This document shows positions 47,693-60,311 of a stretch of 64,000 bases of DNA, one piece after another. The notes under the pieces are model-generated. The model did not search any database. It was not told the origin of the DNA and saw only the letters and a program-made list of their open reading frames with translations. The position numbers were made by a program, and so were the translations under genes. Within the stretch, counting starts at the first letter, position 1. The number at the start of each line of letters is the position of its first letter. This DNA comes from Prostheceraeus crozeri (taxonomy: Eukaryota; Platyhelminthes; Polycladida; Euryleptidae), in NCBI GenBank assembly GCA_907163375.1, contig CAJQUW010016871.1:1-64000 (forward strand), read 5' to 3'.

Positions 47693-48190
47693 TAGAATTA
47701 TCTAGAACAGTGGTTCTCAAAGTACACTGCAAGCTCTAGGGCACGAAATTTCGATTGAATTAGGCACGAAATTTGGGCATCAGTTCTAGCCAACACAAGG
47801 TACGAGTAGGCACGAAGTTCATATTGCCGAGTTCGTGCCCATAAGTTTTTTCTTCGATTTCATTGGATAAACAATTATTTGGCTTGGTGCCTATTAGTGC
47901 CTAGTGCGCCCACTAGTACCCCGAGGCACTAGAAAGGCACTAATTAGGCGCTATAACTAACGCAAAATTTCGGCTTCGTGCATAATTTAGTGCCCTATAG
48001 TTTACAGTGTAGGCGTTATCGACCCCTTGGGGGTGATGCTCAGCTGGTGGGCGATGAGAAAAAAATTCACACTTAAAAATACTTAAATTGAACATTTAGG
48101 GCCTAAACTTAGATTCACTTATTGTAGTAGATGAATTTTAGGCATCGCTTTCGAGTAAAAAGTTTAAACATCATTCATACCGAAAATATC
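47693..48190. repeat. Right arm of the inverted repeat pair, interrupted by MITE B
   Basis: Partner of 45712-45963. Removing MITE B copy 2 and one TA gives CTCAAAGTAGGCG, aligning base for base with CTCAAGGAAGGCG in the left arm. Similarity ends at CCGAAAATAT near 48190. Confidence 0.8.
47725..48009. mobile_element. MITE family B, copy 2, with TA target duplication
   Basis: 285 bp, CACTG at the left and CAGTG at the right (TTTACAGTG), flanked by TA at 47723-47724 and 48010-48011. Because it sits in a duplicated sequence, the uninterrupted copy at 45712-45963 provides the empty site and fixes the boundaries and the 2-bp duplication. Confidence 0.9.
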
Positions 48191-48622
48191 ATAAAAAAAC
48201 GGATCACCCAAATTTTATTGAAATTCAATCGATTCTCATGTCTTCAAATCGTGTAGCACATCAACGTAACATACTCGCATACTCGAGCATCATTGGAGGG
48301 CTGGTATTCTCAACTTTAAAACGAATTATATTAGACTTGTTTCCGTTACTGCATTTGCAGTACTCAAACAAATGAAAATCGCTCAATTTACAAATATTAA
48401 AACATACCAACAACTCACATATTTCAGTGTAAAACAGCCAATCACAGATAGAATAGTTCGTATCGCAACATACCAATCAAATAAGAATGTAAGTGAGATG
48501 TCGTATGACAAACATACCAGATCTCTGTAAGCATACAAGAATCTCGTGTCAGATGTTAGCTTCAAATTGCATGTGATTTTGATGTATGTTCGTATGTAAT
48601 TTTCGTATCCAGCGATTTACAG

Positions 48623-48777
48623 TCTATGTCAGAGCTCATTTTATAACTGAGAATACCAGCTCTCGAACACTGTATGGCACGGTGATGTGTGACACAATTG
48701 GAAGACATGACAATCGTTTGAAGCTCAGCGAAAATAATGTGGTCCGTTTTTTGTGATCAGCTGTGCAGAAGCGGTTT
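48623..48777. repeat. Dispersed repeat, copy 2
   Basis: Matches 23652-23812 (see there). Ends in GGTCCGTTTTTTGTGATCAG. No coding or RNA signature was recognised. Confidence 0.7.
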
Positions 48778-49320
48778 ACCTGTAATACAGATTGTTTCAA
48801 AGTTCTCAAACGACCATTCAATTGCGGCCGTTGATGCATTACTCAAAAAGCCACCCAATCAATCGTAATTTTTGTATTATAGTTCAATTTTAGCAAACTC
48901 AGTTCAAGATTGCCTGAATGTACTGCATTGTACACCACGAATGCGATTTGCAGTCAGTTTCATAAATCGTTGCACAACCCAAAGTTAAATCTGCTCTTTA
49001 TTCTCATCCAATTTTGATCGTTGTCTTATAAATTTGGTTACTAAGTTTATTCACATTGTCAGCCGAGACACTTTTGGTTTAGGAAGCAATATGGTTTGCC
49101 TAATTAGCTGATGTATTTATTGATTGCAAGGTTGCTTTTTGGCTTTGCACTGTTCCTGCTACACCTAACAGTGTTGTCGGCCCTCGTGATCATTAATGAG
49201 TTGCTTATTCTTGTCAATCTATTCATTGAACGATTCACAGGTGTATTAATCATTGACTAGTTGACTACGGCTTGCCGAGAATGCTTATGTTTGTCAAGTG
49301 GTTCAGACATGCCTGTCTGT

Positions 49321-49352
49321 AATAAATAAATAAATAGATAAATAAATAAATC
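49321..49352. repeat. (AAAT)n microsatellite at a LINE 3' end
   Basis: Tandem AAAT units just beyond the 3' end of the minus-strand LINE ORF at 49407-50135, with one GATA interruption. On the LINE strand this is an ATTT-type tail, a common 3' terminus of CR1-like retrotransposons. Confidence 0.85.
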
Positions 49353-49406
49353 ATTATTGATCATACGAAAGCGGTTTGACATGCATATAACAAATGTGAT
49401 TTCTCT

Positions 49407-50170
49407 TCAAATCAAGTAAAGGGCGCAAATTTCATCAAAAGAATTTCTGTACAGGGCACTCGAGCGTTTCAGAGGCAACAGCACTCGTGTATGTCTAACA
49501 ATGCGTGTATTGTCTCTATTTACAAAAAATTGGGAGAGAGGCTGAGTATTTACATTGGATGCAATTCTTAAAATCAACTTTTTACAAATTTTGTCTAGCG
49601 ACATTCTCAAATATTTTCCCTCGATACAAGTCCACTGAGACCAACGTTTGGCAATGTTGTGTAACTGTACAAATTTCTGAAAATGTCTACGATTTATGTC
49701 ACAAATGATTGGCCAACAATATGCGAGGTAGCAAAAGACAAGTCCCATGAACGACTGCCACACAATCTGACCATCGGCGCGAGCTGAAAAAACCTTTTTC
49801 ACACAAGACACAGCAAAGCGGCATCTACGATAAAGGAGGGAGAAATGCTGATCCCAACGTAGATCACATGAGAAAATTACACCAAGAATTTTGACATGAT
49901 CAACAACATCAACGACAGCACCGTTTATCCGGACAACATCACTCGAAGAATGCTCAATTTTACGTGAGACATGCACACATTTAGTTTTTTCTACATTAAT
50001 ATTCAAACGTTTGCACACAGACCACTCACAAAAATCGAAGATTGGTAAGATTCGAATCTGGACTAATTGAATATTTGCTAAACAACCAAAATTGATCGAA
50101 ATGAAAAATGTGTAAATAGAACCATCTTTGTACAAGTCTGGGGCCTAGTATGCTGAGAATCGTGCAAAGA
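49407..50170 (-). pseudogene. Non-LTR retrotransposon ORF2 C-terminal part
   Basis: A 242-codon open frame shows the post-catalytic RT region: WSVCKRLNINVEKTKCVHVS, VRINGAVVDVVDHVKILGVI, then a FSCDLRWDQHFSLL block, YRRCRFAVSCVKKVFSA, and an AKRW motif before a C-terminal tail. The YADD position just upstream (about 50160) is corrupted to AY-stop-APDLYKDGS. The reading frame after it is unusually well preserved. It is 5'-truncated, with the (ATTT)n tail at 49321-49352 marking its 3' end. Confidence 0.78.
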
Positions 50171-50349
50171 TATTTAATTGTTTAAAAGGGCTAGACGAGA
50201 AACAGATGACTAAATTTGAACCCATTTTAGTACGGTCCTTATCGTGGCAAAAAAGCATTGCGGTATGTGCGAAATTGCTGCTTTGTCGGCTGTGCGGTGT
50301 GCAATGCGACAAAAAGCCTTGAAAATGGCAAATGATATAAAGCATAATT

Positions 50350-52840
50350 CACAGATATTATATGATAAGTTTCAAGAATATTCGTTCAGTAGTTTCTCTG
50401 AAAAAAAATGCTGAAGGTGAGAGCGGTAATACAGCAATTTAATGCAGTACTATCAATTTGGAACAAAAAAATTTATATGAGGACTGATGGGGTTTTGATA
50501 AACAATCAACTCCCTCTGTAGAATTCATGACTATTATCAATTTCAGTGAGAATCCGAATATTACACTGAGGAATTGGCTACTAATAGGGCTCACCCATGT
50601 CAACAACGACGCTCTTCGAGTTATTCATCAGGCTGAAACTACAATGGATCTATGTATTGCAAATAATTAATAGAGAGCATCTTTTTATAGCCAACTGGAA
50701 TCGATCATCGCATGTCTGTCAATGTCAAAGTTGTTGTCAATGTGCATTGTATAACATACGTAATATATGTTGTTTGTTTTTATTTGCTTAAGCCAATTTT
50801 ATATCAACATCTCTGATAATTCATTTTTATTTCTTCTGCTGTATCATGTAATTTCTTACCGCAAAATTACATATACACGTTGGATTACTGGCAAGCTTGG
50901 CAATGGCGTCTGTTCAGCAACGATATACATGCCCAACCATGGCCAGCCCCGTACTTATTCCAAACAAACAATCTACCTGCATGATAAAAAGTAAAGACGC
51001 GGTTCATTTTTCTGTTCAGAAAAGTCATGTAGTCATGTATTTGGTGAATTGTAAGTGAACTTCACTCTGGTTTCATCCATGGCTTTCATCAAATGAAACA
51101 ATTTGTTTTCTTTTGTGTTGTTCCCATATAACATGAGCTCTTCAGATTTAATAATCAGCTGACATAAAATAATGCAATGAAGTCTAATTGAAAGAATTGT
51201 ATCAACAAGGTACTTTTATTAACAACAGCGTTTTGCAAAACATTTGAAAAAGTAGAATGTTAGACTATTATTTGTTGCAATTTGGACGCTTTTTTAAACA
51301 TATATAAAATTTCTTGATTTATTATTAAAATGCGTTTTAGTTCTGCAATTATTAAAAAGAGACAATGAAAGGAATATTTGTTTCTCGCTTACAAAGATTT
51401 TCAAATTCATGCAATATCAGCTGATTTTCACTGGTTTCGTTTCACACAAGGTAAAAACACATCTATTTCCCATCCAGCCCTCTATTATATTAAATTTCTT
51501 TGGAATCGTAGTATATTTGGTGTTTTGAAGTGACAGAGATGGACTTGTATGTCGTTGTTTCTCTAGAGGTGACGTGATTCTATCTCAAACAATGCATGCA
51601 ATGGTTCAACGATGTGGGGAGATAGTCTCCCTTTGGGCTGAGTGATTGGCCAAGCGCGCGTAATGCGTAAGAAACGTTGTATTAGGAAACACACGAGCTA
51701 GCGTTGTTTCATTGAAGTCTGAACATCTGCCAAGTGAACAGCACATATCTTTGACTCAATGTTTCTCCATGATAAATTCATCAAATGGAAATATTATTCA
51801 CATCGTTCGACTCCTCACGATCTAAATTTACTGACTATATACGTACAATGCGATGTCATTCGTGAGAATTCAGGCTTCAATTTGCACTACGCTGAATGGA
51901 AGATTGATCTTTCTGCCCCTCTGTACTAGTTTTAAGCGTGACCATCAGTATTAAAAAATGCCATCCCTACATCAAACAACGCAGACAAAGCAAGTAATTC
52001 ATCTCTATGTTTGAAGTGGTGTGGAAGACGCGGTTCGATGGCTACGGTGATGAAATTTGGTGTTAAGGCAGAATAAGACCTAGGTAGCTCAATTTTGGCT
52101 AGTTCGGGAGAGAGGCAAGTATGCGTAGACGTTCAGAATAGATTTACACGATTTTTCATTTCGATCATTCCAAATAATCAACTGCAAAAATCATATGTCG
52201 AGCATAAGAATATTACTTATTTGACTTACTTACTTTTCCCGATTGATGAATAGAAAGTGTGACTGCTTTCGAGAGCTGTAATATCCGGTGAATTCTATCT
52301 GTGCTGCATTACTTACCTACTTATACCCACTAACGTCGATTGCTCCATCCATGCTGGGTACGACGGTTCGTTTGTATGGCAGTTCTCCACTTCACTCAGT
52401 CGCCTCCATACGGAGCCAGAGCGCTCGAAGGCATATTCCAAAATTCAATTAATTTTACATGTGAATCAATGCATGATGAGAAAGCTGATGGATAGATCAG
52501 TCTATCAGTCATTCTTTTAATAATACAGTTGTCTTCATTTTGAAATCCTGCTCACAACAGCTGAGCACTTAAGTAAGTAAAATATACGACAAAACGGGAA
52601 ACAAAATTTCATGCGATTCGCAGGTAAAAAAAAAAACTATTAATCTGATGACAAGGAAACACATTTGAGCGTTTTCAGCAATTTACTTATTTTTTATGCT
52701 ATTTTTCTGTAGTTCGGATGTCATAAAATTCTGATCATTGTCATTCATTATTTACCATTTGACTGCAATGATAATATTCAAAGATTGTACAGTGATAGTA
52801 AAAATGAACATGCCGTAATTCAGGGATTATCAAAAATAAA
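50350..52840. other. No recognised feature
   Basis: No ORF resembling a known family and no repeat pair noted. Confidence 0.4.
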
Positions 52841-52844
52841 TTGA

Positions 52845-52985
52845 ATTTCAATTAGTTGATTAGTCACCAAATAAACTTTCATTAATAGATTGCTCAGAAA
52901 TTTCAATGGCAATTAAATGATTGTTCAGCAATTCAATTTCAATTAATTGATTGCTAACGAATGCCAATTTCAATGAATTGATTGG
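52845..52985. repeat. Degenerate short tandem repeat
   Basis: Three to four units of roughly 40 bp built on CAATTTCAATTAATTGATTG with variable spacers. Confidence 0.55.
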
Positions 52986-53081
52986 TTATACACACCTTGA
53001 TGTCATAACTCATACTTTACTTTTTCTATAGGCTCTATATCTGCTTAGTGTCCTATTTCTGGTGGACTGGAAGATTTTTCT

Positions 53082-55639
53082 CAGGGTTGCCGTGGGTATG
53101 AGGATTATGTGGAGATCCCCATGAGTATGGAGTGGGTATGGGGATTGAGGCCATCCTCACAGCTCCCATAGGGCTGTGGGGATTCTGAAGATTTTTGACA
53201 TTCACTAGCAACAATCGGAACTGACATCATATCACACAATCAACTTCGATGTTGAATTACAAAGTATCACGTACCCTGCTCATCTCACCACTTAAAATGC
53301 ATGAAATATCAATGCTGATCATTTTCACATTAGTATCACGCGTTCAATAATTTAGAATGACTTATAATGATAGTTACAGGGGTGTCAAGGACGTCTGAAG
53401 TGGAAGAATTCTGCAAGTCTCCTTTCTTGCAGATCCGAATGGAGACTTATAAATATTTGCTCTAATAGTATAAATAGCTGATAAAATTATTTGAGATATA
53501 ATTCAACTTGCTTGATCAATGCGATTAATCATCATTAACCTAGATTTTAAACTTATTACGATATATGAGACCTGTTGGGTACAACCCACAAAGCAAGACA
53601 CATGAAAACGATGAATGATTTTCGTCGGATACATGAACAGTGTGATAAAGATTTCTCACACCAAATCATTCAACTGCAAGGAATTTACTCGCATTGCAGT
53701 CATACATGTAGTTATAATGAAAGCTCAGATTTTCACTTCTCCACGACTTGTCAGAACTTTCATTTTCATCTGATAGGCATCCTTAACTGCACACTTAAAT
53801 GTACCTCAATAAATGGTTCATTGTGCTGCATTTTATCATCATACACAACAGGGTCAACATCCTCCCAATTCTTGTGCAATAATTCGATGACATGAGTGGT
53901 CGAGAATATCAGGATAATTTTCGTCGAAGTCTTTATTCATAGTAGTAGATTAGATTGATTCAAAAGTTTTTCCTTCACTACGTGTAGGCCTATATAGTCG
54001 ATTTCCAGTGCGAAACAATTCTAGACTTGAGATGCATAAAGGCCAAACTCGCTTTGAAATTTTACTTCTTTATCGGCATTAATGGAGATAGAACTATCAA
54101 TGATTCCTAAATTATATCCATTAACGAAAATTAGACGGGAATATTCACACATATGAACATGGCATGATCCACTGAGCAATAAACGATGGCTATAATACAC
54201 ATTGGTAGACCGCAAACATATAGTGGCCTACAAAAGAATTTTTGACAGCTAAATACATGCACTCAAAATTATTTGCAGTAAAAATCGTGTCTTCACGAAA
54301 AACAGCTGAGTAAAAATATTGTGGGGACATTAAGGTCCTTCAGGACTTAAACTAACAGTTAAAATGTCAATAGATACTCGCATATTGATAAATATTCATG
54401 CTTGCTTTTGTGAAACATGTTGTACTTAATCATGCACGATTGTCTGCAGCGAGGGATTTAAGTATAGCTCTTTTGAAGTGAGTGTGTGTATATTTCATGA
54501 GAATGCTTCTCATAACATGTATACATGGTAAAATGTAAGCTCAGGTTTGATTTGACTTGATGTAGACTGGTTGCTTAGTGTTATAACAGCAAACGGTAAA
54601 AGGCAAATATAAGAAACATCGAAATTTCAAAATAGCGTACTATGCAATGGTCGAGTGTTGTGCAGAATTAAGTACATACTCGTATTAATATTTCATCCCA
54701 ACATTTCCTTTAGTCTACATGTATAGTTGTTGAATTTTTATACAAATGTGTCTCCTTTAGCAGTAGTGCAAAAACTGTACCCTTAAAATAATCCTGTAGC
54801 AAAATGAAGTAGGATCGACATGGTCAATAACTAGGTTAAGTGAACCAAAACTCCAAAGTGAGTAAAAGATGAATTTTGAAAAGCACAAGCTGATCAATAT
54901 CCGATTTGTTATAAAAGCAAAGAAACAAAGACAATGTCGTCATACTATTAAAAAAGAAACATTTGGAGATAGAATTGCGTTTACGGTAAACTACGTCATG
55001 GCAGTTTTATGTAAAAAGAATGTCATGTCTCATGAATCATTAAAGAATTAAGAGTGGAATGCGAAGAACCTATGTAAACTGTACGTGTAAGCTGGCAGCA
55101 GACGACAAAAACTTACGAATCAGGAGAGGTAGATAAAGAACACTTATCTGCTAATGCAACCAAATGATTCAAGCAAATGTAAGTTTGTGAGTCAAATACG
55201 TGTGCATTGAACGAGCATCTAGTTAAACTTTCGGTACAATAATTTCTAAGTGGCAAGTCAGAATCAAGGCTCAATAATGATAGAAAATGGGCTACTACAA
55301 TTTTAAAGAGCAATAGGCCTATACCGAAGATAAAAATGTCATAAAAGTTACAACACGCAGTCGGTGACTTTCATCAAGGACTCCCATTCCACATCTCTGG
55401 AGTCAAATACGGCCTTCGGATCGTTGAATGATGTGCAGAAGTTCCACTGAGATGGAGATATTGGACATCAAGCATTCTATGCGAACAGGAGCAACATATT
55501 AATCAGGAGCCTATCCTGTGGGGGGCGTGGGGATTCTGTGGGGATACCCACAGGTTTTTCTGTGAGGATACCCACAGGTTTTTCTGTGGGTATGTGGTAT
55601 GGGGTGGGGATTCACATATCAATCCCTACGGCAACCCTG
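53082..55639. mobile_element. hAT-type non-autonomous element, perfect 8-bp target duplication
   Basis: The left terminus CAGGGTTGCCGTGGG and the right terminus in reverse CAGGGTTGCCGTAGGG form the TIR. The flanking octamers are identical: ATTTTTCT at 53074-53081 and at 55640-55647. The 5'-CAGGGTTGCC end and 8-bp duplication are diagnostic of the hAT superfamily. Both subterminal regions are G-rich, with repeated GTGGGGAT / TACCCACAG words; the right has two to three tandem copies of GATACCCACAGGTTTTTCTG. No transposase is readable in 2.56 kb, so it depended on a relative elsewhere. Confidence 0.92.
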
Positions 55640-56295
55640 ATTTTTCTCCATGGAATATCTCCAGGTGTTTCATGATTCTTGTAGATGCTCTGCATTATCA
55701 TAGTGTAGGCGTAAACAATCATGACTTACACAAAAAATGAATACATGAATAAATTGAAATACATGTGTTGTGCATTCTAATAACAGTGTGTTCATTTCAT
55801 TCAATTAAAATAAATTAGCATAATAAATAAAATTGAGTAACTAACAAATTAATTAACTAAATAATTAACATTAAATTTAAATAAAAGTTAAATGACATTC
55901 ACCGCATGAGATGATGATTGCAATTATGGTTTGAATATCACTGAATATATAGTTCGCTGAGGAGCTGAATGGTTTTTAATAAGGATTTGTGCAAATTTAA
56001 GGTCATTTAAAAATGGTGGACATTCAATTGGCAATATTAATTCTGTCTCTTTTTGTTTTACATAACAAAAATATATCGAATACTTTGCTGCAGGAAGATA
56101 CATTGTCATAAAAGTAGTGCCCTGAAATGCATAAAATGCAAGTTAATAATAAAGTCATGAATGTTTTTTGAATACCGTAAAGGAGTAAAGAAAAAGTTTG
56201 ACTATTGTAAAGTCCTATACTGCACCGTTTGTTCCAAGTACTAAATGCCCCAGTCTATAGTCTAAAAAAATTTTCCGATGTCTATAGCCTTCAAG

Positions 56296-56573
56296 AACTA
56301 TGGAAAAGTGAAACAATGATGAGTAAACCTTAATAGCTTCTCAATGCAAGATTTTGTCTTACCTCGTGAAGAGCGTTGTGCGCAAAGCAGAACAGTAGAC
56401 AGAGGCGATGGACGTTCAGATAACACTATATAAGCTCTATACACACTGTCGACAATCATGATCGTGTGTAGCCTTAGAATTCGATTATCGTTGCCCGCCA
56501 ATGTCTGATTCAAGTGACAAGGAATCCAGCAATCAATAGTCAAACCAGGATGTTTACATTCTCCATTGCTATG
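56296..56573 (-). promoter_or_regulatory. Repeated TATA-plus-donor module, copy 2
   Basis: Counterpart of 47397-47672. The minus strand has CTTGAATCAGACATTGGC, GCTTATATAGTG and CTTCACGAG-GTAAGAC. TATA-like and donor elements are better conserved than the sequence between them. Confidence 0.5.
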
Positions 56574-57254
56574 AATTCATGTTATGTCTGAAGAATTAAC
56601 TCGATTGAAAGTACACATCTAATTAATTCAATTGCGTCACTTATAGCCTACTCGGTTTGCTAATGATCTCTCAAAATTGTATATTATAACTTGTTGAGTG
56701 ATGACATTCAAGAGAAAAATATCTCACGAATCATGATTGTCGTTCACATCAAAGAGTGCCGACAAGTGATTGTCATCAATCTTTACAAAGTAAGAATACT
56801 TTCATTAAAAATAGCTAAAATCTGGAATTACCTCACGGGACGGTGAGGACAAGGGATTCTTGGCCTCATAGAGCGAATTTTATGTTGCGTTCTAAATGTA
56901 TATAATATTATTGTCATTTCAGTTTCCATATTCCACAGTTTTGTGACATCTTAGTTTCTATGCTATTTTAAACAGCATCGATCTGAGGAACTGATTATGT
57001 CATTGATTAATATTTGAGTATTATCAGCAAACAAAATAATTCTAATGCTAGCTAATGATAATATTGTAAAATTTGCTATGTTAAAGTTAAGCAGAGTCGT
57101 CGTAAAACCGAGACATTTGGTAGGGGCGATCAATGAATAAATCATCCATTGACAGGTCTGTCTTATACTGTCTGGTCAGTCTATGCTGAGATATGATGCA
57201 CCATTCGACCTATTATCGGTAAAGTTGTGTTGAAGCAATATGAACACATGGCCA

Positions 57255-57420
57255 GAAAAGGTGGACCAGCATCCTATCTTCCTGACCGCTACTCGTCTGA
57301 CCGGGACTCGAACACACGTCAGCTAGAAAGTAAAGCAGGTGCTCCTGTTTACATGGCTATAGAGCCTTGCAGGCAGACATCACGACCGTCATATCCACCG
57401 TGCTCGTCGTGTTGATGGAG
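57255..57420 (-). repeat. tRNA-derived SINE-like segment (putative)
   Basis: The minus strand has GTTCGAGTCCCGG (a good B box / T-arm, 57313-57301), preceded about 85 bases upstream by GGTGGATATGACGGTCG, a weak A-box-like phrase, and GTCTGCCTGCAAGGC between them, which could be an anticodon-arm remnant. It does not fold as an intact tRNA by eye. Confidence 0.35.
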
Positions 57421-58011
57421 CACTTGTTTTAGTGGGAAGCATTTGTTTGTTTTAGTCAACAGACGAGTTGTGGTCGGGAAGATAGGCTGTTAGCGCTCCT
57501 TTGGACTTAATCTATACCATATCTGCTCATCCATCCGATATTTATGTCGCTTGAAAATATTCATTAAGTTATTTTCTGGCATTTTCAAGTCAAGTTTAAT
57601 AACTGATGTGGTGGCCGACATGGTGCTATTGTCTTTCCTTACTTCTCTCGCCAGCAGACTCTCTCTCTCTCTCTCAGGTGCGCTGCCGTCTCCCCTCTAC
57701 ACGAGGCCAGCATCAACGAGAGACCTAATGCCGCAAGCCGCCCCAAACACTGCAGTAGCCTGAGATATTTTAAAAGCAGACCTCTATCCAACCCAACCCA
57801 GACCCAAGTCGAAGCTAAAGAGGAACATCACGCGACCCATCATGTGCAAGCAGAGCAATTTGATGATGATTGCCATGTACATGCAATTTAGATTCGAAAA
57901 TTTGTCAAGGAGGCTTGAAAGTTCCGGTCATTTCTATTATCACTGGCATGTGGATGCTGGTAGGCCTACTATTTGATGACGTTTTCTTGCAATCTTGTTT
58001 AAGCGAGATGA

Positions 58012-59263
58012 CTAGATGTCAGCAATCTGTATCCTAGTATCCCCCTCCAACACGGGGTCGAAGTTGTTTCATCGTTTCTAAAAACTCACTGGAATGATAT
58101 AGATAATCATGGTTTGAAATATGACGACATCACTAACTGCCTTAACTTTTTGTGCTACAATTATTACATACAGTACAATAACGTTACATATCGCCAAATA
58201 AAAGGTTGCCCTATGGGAGCACGTTTCTCGCCTCCTTTCGCGATCATATACATGTATCATATTGAAAAGATAGCTTTAAATAAACTTGAAAAGGATCACA
58301 ACATTACTCCGCAATACTACGGCAGGTACATTGATGACATTATTATAGGCCCTTTTGTAAAACATAGTAATTGCATTACTAAAATAACTAATACCTTCAA
58401 CTCTGTCTCCAACGACATCAAGTTTACAGTAGAAATACCTAATGATAATAGTTTTCTCAACTTCCTAGATATTAGCATCGCCATTGAGAATAATGTAATT
58501 GAATACCAATGGTACACTAAAGAACTTCATTCCGGAAATTCTCTTAACAAACAAAGCTGGGTACCTAATCACATTAAAAGTAATTATATAAGAAATAGCA
58601 GACATTCCGTCACCCAGCGTTGCTCAGACAGTAATAGGAAAGATAGTGCTATGTCTAAACTTAACCAACGTTTCAAGAATAATGGTTTTTCAGACCTCGA
58701 GATCCGTAACATTAAGTATAACCCGAACCATAAAAAGAAAAGTGATAACCGCAAAACAGTTAGCTGTAAAATAAATTATATCAGTGATAGCTGTAATCGT
58801 AAACTTAACAAACTTATAAAACAATGCGACCTACCCATTAGATTAGTTAGCAAACCAGGTCCTAAGCTAGAAAGCGTCATTAACAAAAAAACAAAATAGA
58901 AACAAACATACTAATTGTCATCTATGTGGCATATTACCTAGAAACTACTCTTGTTCGGACCGCTTTGTGGTTTACAAACTTACCTGTAACTTCTGCAATG
59001 AATGTTATATTGGGCAGACCAATCGCCCTTTCAATAAACGGTATCATGAACATAAACGCGACATTAATAACAAAAATAAAAAGAACGCTCTATATGAGCA
59101 TGGTACCAAAATACATAACTACAATGATATCGACCTTTCTCACTTTGATTTAGATATTATCGATATTAGCAGCAATGCCGTTGATTGTCGTCTTAGCGAA
59201 GCTCGTTTCATTAAATTACTCAAACCATCCATAAACAGAAAATATAAATTGCCTAATTTCTAA
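58012..59263 (+). pseudogene. Penelope-like element: RT plus GIY-YIG, 5'-truncated, one frameshift
   Basis: The frame from 58012 gives RT motif A (LDVSNLYPSI), then YRQIKGCPMGARFSPPFAII (motif B), YYGRYIDDIIIGPF with the catalytic YIDD, NSFLNFLDISI, and a long basic region to 58899. A one-base shift in the A-run near 58884-58899 moves to the frame that carries a Cys linker (HTNCHLCGILPRNYSCSDRF) and a GIY-YIG domain: VYKLTCNFCNECYIGQTNRP, HEHKRDI, ALYEHG, RLSEARFIKLLKPSINRKYK, stop at 59263. A TGA lies just before motif A, and no N-terminal part is found. It is better preserved than the 18.7-kb copy. Telomere-attached Penelope classes lack this GIY-YIG domain, so it belongs to the endonuclease-bearing type. 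Confidence 0.9.
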
Positions 59264-59269
59264 GTGTAG

Positions 59270-60305
59270 TACACTCATTTTGTGCGTTGTGCTATTAGCT
59301 ATCCGTGTCTAACTAACTTTTCTTCTATTTCTGGTTGCTATTGTTTGTGCGTTGACTATTATATTAGCCAACCGAGGTTGTTAAATATCTTCTTAGTCAA
59401 ATATTCTTGCACTTTTATGCTGCTGCTTGACCTTTTGCTGCTCTCTCTGTAGATATCTCTGTCCTTCGTAATTTGTGGATCGTAACTCATCAGTGAACTT
59501 TGTGAACTTAGTTCCATTGCTGGCGGCGCTTAATAGCCTGTGTCGGAATAACTAAATCAGAGCGCCCATAGAAGTGTCAGTGGCACGAAGTACTGGCGGA
59601 TTTTATTGTACATAGCTAACTTTTGTTTTTATTGAGCCATTAAAGTCTTCAAGAAGCGATCCAACCTGTTTTCAACAACGATGACAATTATAAACACGCT
59701 TCTGTTTTTGGCGATCAACTCGATCAACTCAAACCCGGAACCGACTTCCAGCACTGCACACGCCCAAACAGCTGACAACCTACTGGAAACGCCATCTTTC
59801 CAACAGACTTTCCTTCGGCACTTTTAACGCCCGCACTCTCGGTGTACCCGAAATTTTGAACTTTTGGTCTTCTGAATTACAACAATGTTTCTTCACTGTT
59901 TTTTATTGACTGATGCAATTTTGAGTTTTGTCATATAAAACTGAAAAATTTCTGACGTCTTCCGTCGAAATTTAAATTTTCCTTTTCTTCATCAATACAT
60001 ACTACTTATGAAACACTACCTTAGAAATTTCACCTTTCTAAAGAATTACACCAATCATTGTTTTAGATGTGGATTACATATAAATCATTCAATGATGTTT
60101 ACGCAAGAAATCAGCGATATTTGTCGACTTACGTCTTTATTTGAAAATAGGCTTTAAACTCATTTGATCGTACTAATCAGAATAAAATAGGAATAGAAAA
60201 TAATTTAAAACAATAATTACAATTCTTAACAAGATTGATTCACAATCAGACCAACTAATGAATTAAATGTGAACTTGCATGCATTAGAATAAGTCATATT
60301 TTAAC
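59270..60305. other. No firm feature; possible LINE N-terminal scrap near 59720-59860
   Basis: One frame reads YWKRHLSNRLSFGTFNARTL then GVPEI, which recalls the start of an APE-type endonuclease domain (phrase F.TFNARTL). The frame is short and closes quickly. The 3' UTR of the Penelope element may extend into the first part of this interval. Confidence 0.3.
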
Positions 60306-60311
60306 ATAGCA

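Noticed and set aside
45947-47708. A single hAT element bounded by the two CAGTGG ends
   Set aside because: The ends face away from each other, and identity continues at least 11 bases beyond them, so they are not the outer termini of one insertion.
57657-57780. Exon after a (CT)n polypyrimidine acceptor
   Set aside because: The CT run creates an acceptor-like site by chance; no matching donor or upstream exon was found.
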